Shown here: positions 11,137-23,779 of the stretch, one piece after another
Numbering within the stretch: position 1 is the stretch's first letter
How the letters are laid out: the number at the start of each line of letters is the position of its first letter
The notes under the pieces: model-generated
What the model saw: only the letters and a program-made list of their open reading frames with translations
Told to the model about the DNA's origin: nothing
Databases searched by the model: none
Translations under genes and position numbers: made by a program
Assembly (NCBI RefSeq): GCF_023278565.1
Contig: NC_064677.1
Coordinates: 3,534,001-3,598,000 of the forward strand
Reading direction: 5' to 3'
DNA from: Colletotrichum lupini
Lineage: Eukaryota; Ascomycota; Sordariomycetes; Glomerellales; Glomerellaceae
Length of the DNA: 64,000 nucleotides

Positions 11137-12589
11137 GGCTGGCAAGGGCGGTGTTAGTGTCGACAGGGCCTCTTCCTCGAGTATCCGTCTTGCAATGTCG
11201 AGTTGTCGTTTCTCGCGCCGCTGCTTCTTCGTCTTCTTCCTGACGGCGGGCATTTCGTCACCCCGTGGGGCGGCCGTGTCCTGCTTGACCCTGAGCTCCT
11301 TGAGGGGCACGGTCCGTGGCGGGGTAAGTTCCTTATCGATAGCGCGTGGTGACGGCGGCGGAACGTTGATAGAACGAGACCGCGGCCGGGCTGCGGCCCC
11401 CCCTCTTCAAGGTACTTTGGAGCAGGTATCCGTATCTGTTGGTAGCGGGTTGCAGTAAAGTCTCGAGCAGCCTGGCGTGATTCGGGTGATTCGCGTACTG
11501 GTGATTGGGAAAGATTGCGCTGAGAGAGACCGGGGCGGCAATTGGCTCAGGGTCGACCTTGCATTCCAAATACGGAAATCACCTCGGCGAGGGAGCTATG
11601 ACGGAACAAGCATTGATCCGCCTCGGCTCGGCTGCGTCCTGCTTAGTAATTGACAATCGATGGGTGGCCAAATACCGATAACGTTATGAGCCGGTCTGGC
11701 GTGGCTGCGTGAGCCCCTCCATTGGATTTGAGATACCTACCTAGCCTCCCCGGCTCTTCGGTGCTCTTGCCTCGACTCGGGCAGTCTGCCGCCACGGAAG
11801 ACCCGGACTTCAAAGTTGGTGCTGAACAAACTCGCAAAAGTCGATGCTTCAACACCCATCTGGACTGGCCGACTCGGGCACCGGAACAACAAATTCAGCC
11901 GACTGGCTCCACTCTCACATGAAGAGCCGGGTCTCGCGTTCGCTTCATCAATCCGAAGTAGTGATTCAGTATTGACCAGCTGATGAGTTGCCAGAGATGA
12001 TGTCTTTTGGTTGACTTCAAGCGAGGATCTTGGGAACAGAGCTTACTGTATGAGTTGCGCTTTGTAGGCAATGCACTGTTGATACACATCTATCCACCTA
12101 CCAGTGTCACCAGCGACCAAAGACAAGCTGTTACATTGGCATGTCTAGATCGAAACAAAACGGAACCAGGACATGCCGTCCCGTACCTCGGCCGATGCAG
12201 AGCTTGTCGACCCTCCCGCATCCATCGTGACGGAGCCCCACTTTCGACCGAAGACCCCGTCGTGCCCCTCTTGTTCTGGCCCATTCGAGGTGTCAAAGTG
12301 CAGCTCTGTGGAGGCATTGGAAGTGTGATGGTGCAACACTAACGGTAATGGAAGGTATCCGTAGGCAATTACGGAATCCTGTGCACGCATACGTGGTACC
12401 TTGGCCTGTTGGTGTGGCTTCGATGCGAGTGCACGCCCGTGCCCGGGGACCCCATTGGAAACCGGATTGAAACTTTGTCCCGGCAGCACCACTGGCGAAG
12501 GGAACAGGCGTGACAGGAAAGGACGACGCACTTCCCTTCCCGTCCGTCCCTGCATCACCCAATCCCTCCCTCGTGGCGTCACGCATGGC
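11137..12589. other. Intergenic region upstream of the peroxidase gene
   Basis: About 1.45 kb. An uninterrupted minus-strand frame extends upstream of the FAD gene (11310-11137) but is very Lys/Arg-rich with no family match; it is probably untranslated leader. Two copies of a recurrent GGTATCCGTA motif lie at 11425-11434 and 12354-12363. Confidence 0.5.
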
Positions 12590-13402
12590 ATGTTTCGTCA
12601 ACTACATACCAGAGCCTTCTCTCTCAAAACAACTTCCACTGCTGCTTCCGTAGCTGTGCATCATCCAAGACTTTTTCTTCCTTACATCTACTCGCTCAAA
12701 ACTTGTGCATCATCGCCGGACCGACCGCAACTAATCAACAAGATCCAATTGCGGGGTAATTTTAGAGCTATCGCAGAACAGCAACGCCAAATTCACACAA
12801 CCGCAGTAATGGCTTCCGCAACAGGCTTCTACGACTTCAAGCCCTTGGACAGTACGTGCGATTCCCATTGTTGCGTGATAACTAACCAATCACCTTGAAA
12901 ACGGTTTGGCTGACATGCATTCTTCCCCTCCAAAACAGAGCGCGGCCAAGAGGTACCCCTCGCCGACTACAAGGGCAAGGTCGTCCTCGTCGTCAACACC
13001 GCCTCCAAGTGCGGCTTCACCCCGCAGTACGCCGGCCTCGAGAAGCTCTACAAGGACATCAAGGAGAAGCACGGCGACGACTTCATCGTCCTCGGCTTCC
13101 CCTGCAACCAGTTTGGCGGACAGGAACCCGGCTCCGACGACGAGATCCAGAATTTCTGCCAGGTCAACTACGGCGTCTCCTTCCCCATCATGCAAAAGAT
13201 TGACGTCAACGGTGATGCCGCCAACCCCCTCTTCCAGTGGCTCAAGGAGGAGAAGCCCGGCATCATGGGCCTCAAGCGCATCAAGTGGAACTTTGAAAAG
13301 TTCCTCGTCGGCCGCGACGGCCAGGTCAAGGGCCGCTGGGCCAGCACCACCAAGCCCGAGAGCTTGGAGAAGCCCATCCTTGACGAGCTGGAGAAGAAAT
13401 AA
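12590..13402 (+). CDS. HYR1: Gpx3/Hyr1-type glutathione (thiol) peroxidase, with optional mitochondrial leader
   Basis: The core protein starts at ATG 12809. Exons 12809-12851 and 12939-13402 give 168 residues, the usual length. The intron (12852-12938) has a GTACGT donor, GCTGAC branch and CAG acceptor. Catalytic parts are Cys39 in NTASKCGFT, Gln72 in GFPCNQFGG, and Trp131-Asn132 in WNFEKFLV. Cys39 and Cys88 match the peroxidatic and resolving cysteines of the atypical 2-Cys Gpx3/Hyr1 class, which reduces hydroperoxides with thioredoxin and signals to Yap1-type factors in yeast. An in-frame ATG at 12590 would add 73 residues that are rich in Arg, Ser, Thr and His, nearly free of acidic residues, and end in RQIHTTAV; this looks like a mitochondrial targeting sequence. 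The feature is drawn from that ATG; the short form is the safer call. Confidence 0.92.
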
Positions 13403-16400
13403 ACGCGAAAAGGAGAGAATGATACCCAGGGCGCGTTTAGCTACGGACCTATGAGGGCTATGTTGTGCTTTGTCTGGGACATCCGAGCCATACGCACAGG
13501 TCTTGTAGTATAGTTGACAAGCGCCCTACTCCCTTCGGTTTAGTATAGTACGGAGGATAATCAACAATATGAACCACTGTAGTGATTTGTTTTGTTACAC
13601 GTCTGTCTGAAGCATTCGCAGTGTTTGAAGACGAGGTGGCAATCATAGGATGGCCTCAAAACGTGACATTCGTAGGCTTGGATAGCTTCACCTCATGTTT
13701 TCAGTATGACATGCACAGGCTAAATGATGCTTTTTGACTGAAGATTACTTCTAATTCCTTCGAGACCCATGGATTTTGTCTTGTACCTTTAAAATTTAGG
13801 CTAGGAGTTATGATAGGCAATATGATGGTGGATTTGCGTACGATGAAATACACACGCCTTTCCTAAGACCATTACTGAGGTGATTCCTCGCATTCCCAAA
13901 TAGTCGAGCCATCGGGTCTTTCTTCATCTCATTCTAGGAATGACTGAAATCCACCCAATACTTGCTGTTCTTTGAAATCTATCCTCGTCACTTTGTGAAA
14001 CTGATTCCGGTCAACATCAGCCATGAAAGTTGCTATAGTCAACGCAAACTTATTCGAGATGAAAACCCCAAGTGATCATAACCATCTTTAGGGTGAATCA
14101 AACTTTTGTGATAGTTTGATAGAAGACAGGGTTTCGAGGCCGGTTGAAAGACTCTCCAGCGTTGCATGGCTGCTTCTTTGAATGGCTTGTTGGCGTTGGC
14201 TGCTGCAGACTTGATGAGGGAGAGAAAGCAGAACTTCTCTTGGCCATTATACGAGGCTTGAGAAAGACAGTCTCTGTCATACTTGACGGGATATGTATCT
14301 CACTGATCTCCTCATTGCGGTAGAAAGCGAAAGAATGGATAGATTTGTCGATTACCTAGTCGCTGAATGTCTCCATCGTAGACATCAACAATGCTGAGAT
14401 GTGACACTACTGAATACCGGGCCGAACGATCATGGCGCATGCAATGTTCAGTTTAACACTGTCTACTTCAATCTAAGTGAGTCTCCGTTGTATGCAAACG
14501 ACATGAGGGAAACTACGTCACTACAAGATGGACGACTCGCGCGTAGCTCCTGCCCAGGTGCCGTCGTCGAATCGCTTTCGAGGAAGATCTATGCCATTTG
14601 TTGCCTACCCGATGGAGACAATAAAAGGTATTCTTGCCGCTTCACTTCGTGGAGTCGTTTTCAGAGTAATAGCAATTCGTGGTATATTTTCCAGCCTCAA
14701 GGGATTCGGTGACTGATTCTTTGCCGCCTTGCACGAGGGGCTTCGTTTCTGTTATTGGTTCTTCCAATGGATTTTTCGCTGTTGTATGGAAAGAGTAAAA
14801 TGGCAAGTGAATCACGGCAATCTCAATCTGTGTTTGTGAGACAGCTGGTATACGGGAAGCTCTGTTGACCCTCAAGGTCCTCAGGGACCTTGACTGCCGT
14901 CTTAGACGGGTGAGTACACGTAAAAGTAACGCGCTTCTTCTGGTACAACAGTGAGCCACTAGTCGGCGTAAAATTGTATGCCGTCTCTCTTGAGTAACCG
15001 TCGTCCTTAAGAAGACGGAACGATCAGGGTTGGATTGGAAGATGGGAATTAGAAGCCGTCGCGTAAGTAGACTCCAACACTTGTGACCCAGGACATTGAC
15101 AGAGATACCATACGAAAGTCCAACCTGATATTTGCGTCTCGCAACCCATGTTTCTTTGTAAAGCACACATATGTTGAAGTGACTAAATAATAGTCCGCTG
15201 GTACAGAGTTAGACCAAATTGCTTCTAAGGGGCCATTATTCTGTGACAGTTCCCTTGAAGTCTGGATCCAATTAGGATCGATCTAAGCAGCCAGTCAAGC
15301 CCTGAACCCATGATCCATCAAGTATAAGGCTCTATTACCGTACATTGTTGTCACTTAAGAGCATACTATCTCCTACTATTCCTTACAAGTGGTTTCTTGT
15401 CTTGTATCGCATTGTTTCAATCAACGTCTCCTAGTTCCAAACTATCAGCTACGGGCGACATTCTAGACGTTATTCTGCAGGCGGAATATACCAGACTTTG
15501 GCGCGACCTGAAACCCGTGCATGGATGCAGATGGGCTATGCTCACATGTATCAGAATGGGTCTGCCTCTAGGGCTGTATAAAGCCAGGCTCATCCCCTAC
15601 AAGTAGTCGGATAGCCGTATGACTGTTTATACCTAGTGTTACAAGTCAAGAAGCAACAACTTTCACTAGACTCTACTGAGATACGTAGCTCCTTAACATG
15701 TTCACGGAAGTCGTTTAAAACTATATGTCTAGGCTTGATCTAGAGAAATGTCCCTCCGATATTGGAACCATGGTCAGGACTCCGAACGTTAGATACTTCA
15801 TAAATCAAGGTCACAACGAGCGTGGAGGCTCGAGCTATATGTCGACGCGAAGTCACTCGTAAACCTTCTTTAACACTTGGAAGCCCATGTTGACTAGAGA
15901 GAGGCGAACTCGGTATTCGAATAGCAGTGTAGGGAATGATCGAGAATCTACTTCGATACGGAAATTTAGTCTTAGAAGTAAGTCACGATCAAGCTTCAGA
16001 GGTTGAGCTGAGCTCCAACTAATCCGCATCCTGAGTTATGAATCATGGCCTTTACATTAGAGACGGGATGACGACCCGAGACAGAGTAGATCATAAGGAA
16101 CACGTCTGTCTTCGTACTTGCAAACTAGGATAGTCCCAACCAATATGAGCGATCCGGGGCCTCAAGTTTTTATCGGAATCAGAGAAAGCGTTATACATCA
16201 AGCCACGGAAACATCGGGACTATACCATAAGCCATGGCCAGGGCGAATATCGTACAGATATCAAGTTAAGGCCTAAAGATGATCACAAAGCGTATACGAC
16301 TATCAGTAATCATGTGCAAACGGGATCTCCAATGCATGGCATTTAATTTGCTACAGATGCCTACTAAGCCCAAGACAACACTCGTTGGTACGCGAGACCG

Positions 16401-19400
16401 CCACGACGAAACACAGCTTCAACCTTCCAATTCATCTCACTATCTCTCCTTTCTCAAAACCCAGAAGACAGAAACAGATATTTTGCCATATGCCGCCACG
16501 CAAATGAAACCAGAAACCCCCCACGGCACGCGACTCACCGTCACACAAGGCTCCATCACCACTGCCTCATCTCCGTCCCACTGCAAACCAAACAGTGGGA
16601 AAGCCAAGATTTGCCCCCTCGTGGGCGTGCAGAGACATAGAGAGACACAGAATCGTGAAATCTGGCTCACGCCCCCCTGGGTCGTGCGCTCTTTTTTTTT
16701 TTTTGCGGCATTGCACAAATGCACAATGCGCCTGTCAAGAAAGACCCCCATCCTCGACTCCATAGTACCGGTGAAGTTATGGGACTTCATCGCGTGCCCA
16801 GGTGCCCAATGCTTCTCGCTTGAAGAGCACACGCCCCCAAGTGCCGGAGACGATCAAGTAATAGAAACTAGGTTGGCCATGTCGTCCTTTCTTTTCCTAC
16901 TTCTTCTTTTGCTTCATCTTGCCTGCCGTGTCACTGCAACGCCAGATTCGCCTCGGACCTACAGATGCAAAGGCAAGGCTCGGGAGACGGTGGGAGGCAA
17001 CAAACGTGAAAAATGCCCAGGCAATGGCGCGAAGCGGGACGAACGAACTTTTGACGAGCAGGGGAAGGGGAAAGATGTAATGAGAAAGGAAACAAAGTAA
17101 AATAAGAAGGAAGAGGGTATTTTGGTTAGTGCTGTATAACGCCATTCAAAGAGAGAATTGCGGAAGTTACAGAATTTTCTCTTCACTCGTAATTCTATCA
17201 ACAATGACCAAGAGCAACACGAGAACACTAATTCCAGAGCCGCCGACTTGGCTTTCCCATGCATACCCGTATTATTGGATATCCTCATTCCTTCTCGACA
17301 TGTGCGGTAACACCAGGCGGGACTTTCACCAGGAGCTTGGTCCACTCCGGCCGGTACTGCCACTGCTTGTTTTTTTGTAATTCTTCATGCTTGTGAAAGT
17401 TGACAGTTGCAGCCAAGACATGGAACCTACAGAGGTACAGTAGTACCAGTAACATGCAATTGCCGCTTCACTTTGAGGTCTATCTGGATCCATCCAAGAT
17501 CGGGTCATGAACCCCAAAACCACAACAACAGTGAAGCCATTATTGTTATTAGGGGGGCGGCGATCTTGCGTGCCATTGTGAAGCACCCGAGCCCCGTTTG
17601 CGGGCCGGCAACGGCTATGGAGAGAGGAGGGGCGACAAAAAGATCCTGGGGCCGGTCTCGAGGTCTAGACATCGATATCTGATGGACGCAACACACACAG
17701 AGAGAGAAAGGTCCAGAATTTCTAATTACAATTTGGACCTCGAAAGAAGGTGTGGCGATGGAGCACTACCACTACCCACAGATGGCAAGAAACGTCGTCC
17801 GATGTCGCGGATCAGCGAATCGATTTTCCTCCTGGGGAGGACGCACATCTCGAGGTGGTGGAGGGAGGGGAGAGGTGTGACTTCTGATATGAATGGGATG
17901 CCCACAGATGCGCAAGCAAGAATCGTCCGCGTCAGAGACCGAGAATCTCTCACCATCTTCAGCGAAGCTTAGGTATATCTCGAGAAAGGTCACGCTTTGC
18001 TGTAGTCGCCGCCCAGAGCCCAGTGGTGGGAAAGGGAAAAAGGGTTCAGAAGGCTAGACCACCACCACCCCTTCTTTCCCAACTTCATCTCATTGGGTCG
18101 AAGCAAGTAGAGCATCGCCGGGTAGGGTTGCATACATGGAGTTCATTCTCTGTCTCTACTTCTCTATGACAAGCATCGAGACATGACCCAGCTCTTTTTC
18201 GCAGCAAAGTCGGAGAAGAAGAGACGAGACTGGGAAAGTCTACCCAAGCGAGAAACGTCCGAGGGGTAAACAAAAGAACCTCATCACCTTTAGCCCGCGT
18301 GACAAGTTGACGCCGTCCGAATTTCGTAAAAACAGCCTCCTGACAGGTAACCTGACAGGAAGACCCGGAAAAAGGGTCCTGTGGGATGCTTGCTCATGGT
18401 AGGTACCTTTCTTTACTGCGTATCACAAGTACGGGTAGACGTCTGCGGAGAGCCATAGCTTGCAAGAACAAGCACAACAAATGCCCACTACACCCGAGCG
18501 TACATGATGTGCGTCCCATTCCCCCTCGCGCGCCGCACCCCTGTGCCGATGCGGGCCTGCGGCAGCCGGGCTGGGAACTTTTGTGGAAGCCAAGCGGGGG
18601 GTCGTGGCCGCACCACCACACACACACTCCTCGCAGTCGTAGCAAGAAGAACCACCCCCGCATGGTCCTGGTTCCTACTTCTCCATCGGATCCAAATCAG
18701 GCAAATAGCTCGAGGACTTGGGGTGTGTGGGGGCAGAGAGGTCTACTGCGTAATTAGGGAAAAGGCTGGCCAGTCTAGTGTACTGCGTAGCAACTTCACA
18801 CTTCAGGTTTCCTGCGACTGACGTATCTCTCTCTCTCATTGACACAAGCTGTTGCCCAAGGTAAAGAAGGCACATCGAAGTGGGATGAGAGGTGATTAGG
18901 TAGGCAGGGTACGGCCGCCGGCAGAGAGGCGCTTGAATTCCTCGCATACGATTCCTGGAAAAGAGGGAACGCAAGGCACACACTTTTGTTCACACGTACA
19001 ACACACCTACCTCGGGGATACTGCCGCAGTCGACCTCTCTGGGGGCCCAGCCACGATCTTCATTTTCGAGTACGCGTGAAACGCCACATGATGGGACCTG
19101 GCAAGGAGTGACCTGTGGTGTGAACAACAGCACATTGCCTCGAAAGGCGAAAGAGCAGGCAAGGAAGCGAGGAAAACCAAGGGCCCCCGACCACTCCCGA
19201 TGAGATCCTCCCCCCTCTAATCTTGAACGAAGCGAAAGCCGCGGTCGGCAAACCGCCAAGAAAAGGGACTCGAGATAGCGTGCCGGCTAGCCCTTTGACG
19301 TCGACATCGTCCATGGAAACGACCGTGAGGCTAACTCGTCCATGCCGGCGTGTTAAAGGTGAGTTGGATGCGGGGAAAACGACGGTCAACGAACCCGCAT

Positions 19401-22400
19401 TAAGGGCCTCGTCCGCAGAACCACCCCCTTCCCTTGGCCTTACATCGATACTCCGTACATGCAAATCGCCCAACGGTCGAAGATGCTTGAATGGCAAAAG
19501 ACCGCCTTCCCGCCTCCGCTGATCTGGTTGTCTCCGCGTATGCTGTGAAGGAAGGGGTCGTTTGGCACGCGTGACATTGGCATTAGCAAATTCGAGGTCC
19601 ATCTTTAGTCATGGCGTCCTGTCAACGACCTCACTGTCGGTAATCGTGCAAGACTAGCTTGATGCTGGGGCAAGGGAAAGCAATGGCCACGGAATGCCAC
19701 CCCGATCCAATTTGCGGGGAAAGAAAGTTGCACGAGACGAACTGAAGGGCACGCGACGAGCTTAACTTGCCTTGACTGTTTGGCCCAGACCCCCGATCTT
19801 CAAAGTCCCGCATGGCGAACCCTTGAAAAGAGAGAGAAAGAGAGGCATATACGGATCCCTAGACATGTGAGTGAGCGGCGGTAAGAAGATCCTTCCTATG
19901 TGTTAGAACGTAAGGGCAGTGTGCATTCAACTCAGCCCCCGGCCGGAGTCGCCTCTACGATGAAGTGGCTTCGCAGTATCTCAGTTACTTGCCAGGGACA
20001 GGCAGCCTGCAGTTTTCCAGAAGTGTAGCGATGGCCTTGAGCATACTTCCTTGGGCCGAGTGATCAACAAGCTCGAAATAGCCTGGTGTACACTCATAAG
20101 TTTGCCGCGGCTCAGTAGACCGCGTTCTACTTGCACAGGAACCGATAGTCCAGATCGGCCAGGCATCAAACGACAGACGAGGCTGCGGCTGCGTAATCGT
20201 AATTGTGCCGTTCGTCGTTACGAGCAGGCCACTGCATCAGGACCGATTAGTATAGACTAAAATAAAGGCCTGATGATTGCCACCAGTGGGCTCGAATCGG
20301 ATACCCGACATATCGGCCTGAGGAAGAGTCAGGCTATTGCCTTCCGAACCCTCCACAACTTTCCTTACCGATAGAGTTGCAAACACTGGAGGTTGAACGA
20401 CGGCGTTCTCTTTATGAAGTCTACTCCACCCCACGGTCTCTGATGGATGCTCCTGGAGGCGGTCGTTGGCGCTTGTCATTCGCTAGTCCCAGGGACCACG
20501 CTTGTCTCTGTTAAGATGATGATTGCAACGTTGCAACGCCAATAAGATAGCGGCAAATCGTTCAAGGTCCGAGGCGTGAGGCGAGCCGATTCGACGAGAG
20601 GTGATGAGTAGACACCGATGGGGGATGATCATGACATCTAGACACTGACAGAGCGTAAGGAGAGCAAGGAAGAAGGGGAACGCGGGGACTGGTATGAGCT
20701 TACGGAATCCAGTTTGCCAGAATCTTTTCCATGTTTCCTTCTTTTTCGCAGCTGTACGCTACATAAACACATCCATGCTCCGAAAGAGCCCCGAGGATAA
20801 GACTAGGGGTAAACCCGACATTGACTGGGGCTTCTGAACACACCGGACATCGAAGCGACCTTGCCAAACAGCCGCCGTTGTCAGTGCTGAAGCAAATTTC
20901 CGAGCAGGGATCGCGGCAGGCGCTTTAGCTCATGCCAGAACCAGTCGGTGGAAAAAGTCTGGTAAGATTTCGATGCTCAAGAGGAGAGAAAAGCAATTGG
21001 CGGCTCGACCGACCAGGATTGATATGAAGCAGGGGTTCTTGAGCCAGAGCCAGAGCCAGCTGGCAGACCACCCATTTTCCACAACAGCGGCGGCGCGGGA
21101 TGATGGATCGGTATGGGCATGTCATCATCAAAAGGCCAGACTCACGGTGTTGTCGAAGGGGTACGATGACGTCCCAGGTGCTTTCTTGAGCAGGAACGGT
21201 TGAGTGATGCGTGGCCGCCTGCACAATGATCTGATCAAGCTTTAGAGAAGAGTGATGTAGGTACGTGGTGTATGCGTGCTCATCCTGCACCAGACCATTC
21301 ATGGAGCCCTGACAAGCGCCTTAATGTCAATCCCGATAGAAATGGAGAGAGAACGATCAGTCCCAGGCGGAGATGGTTGGGGGTCACCCCTCTACGGAGT
21401 ACTCTCACCTTCACCGGCTGGCCTAGCGTGGAATCGAGGGGCAGGTTCTAGGGTATTGATGAAGTGGCGGTGGGCTCACTCTCACTTGAGAAACAGCGAC
21501 AACAGCGTGCGGTGTAGCGTCCAGAGCCCATAGTCCACTCCGTAGAGAGGCCTTCCTGGCCCTGACCCTGCCACCCAGTAAACAGCTTTGATTTGGGCAC
21601 CAATGGTCAAACCGCCAGTGTTGACAAACCGCATCATGTTGCTCCGGTACCATACGGAAGAGAAGTCTGCCCATGGCCGCCAACCTAGACGTCGTCCACA
21701 AAACCGGCATGATGTGTGTGAGTGTCTCGGGAGATGGTGTTGGCGGTCGTAACAACCCGCATCCAATCACATTGCTCGAGCCTGATAGAGTTAAGCTGGC
21801 ATCAGGGGTGCTGAAGGAGTGATGGTTGGGTGGAAGTTGACCATGTAGGACGAACGGTTCTCTGCACGAGCGAACGGCGGCGCCCACAGCACTACCTAAT
21901 CGCTAGGTAGAGGGACGCAAACCAATCGTTGACCAAGCAGATACGGAGACAAGCCACACGTCCCGAGACCGAACGTTGGGGGTGGGGGGACACATTGAGC
22001 GAAAAGGAAGCAGATGACGGCAGCGAGGCGGGCTTGAACAGGATCCTTCTTTCAACTGGTTACCTATGGTTGGCTGTCTTTGGCCGGAGCAGTTCGCGCG
22101 TTGCGGTGAACGAACGAACGATTTAACGGTTGACGGATGACGGATGACGGGAGGCGCACACTTGGAGACGGCAAAGTCGATTTTAACTCGCCGACGGGGG
22201 GATGAGCCGGTCACCGCGCTAACGGCTGGCTTGAGGACTTTTTGCATCGAGTGAGGCTTAGACCACCCCCCCTGACTGTGTGAAATGACGTTTGGAGAGC
22301 TTCTCTGCATGCTTCCTCGGTCCTTCTAGCGCTCCGAACTGCATCCTTCGCGCTAGGCGGGAAGTGTATCGTTGCTCTGTTCAGACTGTTCTGGAATAGG

Positions 22401-23713
22401 GTTGGTGCTATCCGTACCTGCGACTGCTAGAGGCTGCTTCTCTGAGTTTAGAGTGCAGCAGGAGAGGAAGCTGGCGAACTTCTCTTGACGACGTCGCCCT
22501 CTTGGGTCACATCAAGAAGAAGCCAAACCATGTGCGATGGTTCTCTGCTCTCTGGATACGATATCAGAGATACGGAAGATGAAGTGGTCCAAGTTTGAAC
22601 TGCCCTTCTAGGCATCGTCCGCGCTTCTGCTGCACCGTCTCGTCATCGGCGTGGGTTGGGACCATGTAGCAATGACATGTCTCACGATGGTTGTCGAATG
22701 CACGTCAACCAGACTCCTGGACGCGCTTCTCCCGACATGCCGTCTCGCGTAGCCCCAGTCTTGCGGTAGTTGGGCAAGCGGGAGTCAGAACGGCAATGCA
22801 AAACCATGGGGGTTGATCTTCTCATTGTCCTTTCTGAGAAGGAGACTCTTTGCCAACCTGCTGTTCTTGGAACTTGTTTGTGAAGCCAATATTCTGTGCA
22901 TGGGCACTTTGAAGTGCTCAGTATCAATACCCGCAGAGTAGACCAAGTCTCAGCTCTCAGGGGCAAGCCGCAGCAGGCATCGTCATGAATCGCGGGCTGC
23001 AGCTTCACGGAGGGTCGTGAATATGCCTTTCTTGGCTGCAATGATTTATTGCTCTGCAAACGCTTCTCTCGAGTCACTTAGGTTGCGTTGGGGGCTTCCT
23101 CTAGTCAAGTTTAAGCGTGGCTGAAGCCGTATTCTGCCAATTCTCCGGAACCTGTAAACCACTCTGTGCTCAAATCAAATCAACTTGGGCAAAACCCTTC
23201 ATTTTACCCTTCCGGGCTCCCAGGGACAAGGGTTAATGGCATTCAAGGCCCATAGTGTTGATCAATGTCGGTGGTTAGGGGTCGCAGGGACGCAGGAGGT
23301 GTCGGTCGGGTCCGAAGTGGGCTCTGAGGACAACCTCGGGGCGCGGATTGGATACTATCAAAATAGCAGAGATGGAGAAGGGAACGGCCGAGACTCGCAA
23401 ATAGGGGAAAGCATGTGATGAATGGAGACGGCCGACGTTGAGCAAAGAGCTGGGGCGACCTCCGGCTAGCCCCACGATGGCGATCCCGTCGCTCTGCCGC
23501 ACTCAAGGCTGGCTGATAGGATCCTGCTGTTGGTTTCTCAATCTCTCAGGGCTGCGTTGATATTGATCCTTCAAGGGTTGTTCTTGACGAGGTTGGATTC
23601 CGAAAAGAGCGCGAACCGGTGCACCTGGCTCTCGCGGGCGAAGCGAGCTAAGGCTATGGGGGCGTGCGGTGTCAGTGCGGACGTTTGTCATCTGGACCAA
23701 CGCAACGTCAGCC
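13403..23713. other. 10.3-kb gene desert
   Basis: No open frame here combines length, family motifs and splice signals. Visible items are a T13 run at 16692-16704, short tandem GAGCCA units near 21040, overlapping GACGGAT units near 22131-22151, and several TACTGCGTA/TACTCCGTA motifs. A 73-codon frame at 16879-17100 starts with a leucine-rich signal-like stretch and is treated as a finding. The stretch 14-16.3 kb has a looser base composition than gene-rich parts and may be decayed repeat DNA, but no boundary was found. Confidence 0.5.
16879..17100 (+). other. Weak candidate for a small secreted protein
   Basis: The 73-residue frame begins with MSSFLFLLLLLLHLACRVTA, which reads as a signal peptide with a possible cleavage after VTA. 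A short, very Lys/Arg/Gly-rich tail with two Cys follows. The hydrophobic part is encoded by a pyrimidine-rich tract, so a chance frame is quite possible. No TATA box, intron or family match was seen. Confidence 0.15.
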
Positions 23714-23721
23714 AGCATTAG

Positions 23722-23779
23722 GGGCGAGGATATTCTGCCAGCAGCTCCCGCTATTCTGCCACCAAGTGTAGCTACGGCC
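23722..23779 (+). repeat. Left terminal inverted repeat of the transposon
   Basis: GGGCGAGGATATTC begins the element directly after the AGCATTAG duplication. The repeat pairs with 26512-26569 on the other strand; the first 38 bases are identical. Confidence 0.85.

Noticed and set aside
16279..16878. Upper part of a 273-codon plus-strand frame
   Set aside because: No domain or biased codon use; it has Ser/Thr/Pro-rich random composition and crosses a T13 run. Only the last 73 codons are kept as a weak candidate.
20262..20340. Minus-strand tRNA-like stretch with a 5-bp stem and 7-base loop (anticodon-like CTT) and GATTCGAGCCC
   Set aside because: The T-stem closing pair fails, no acceptor stem pairs, and the A box is missing its second half; taken as coincidence.
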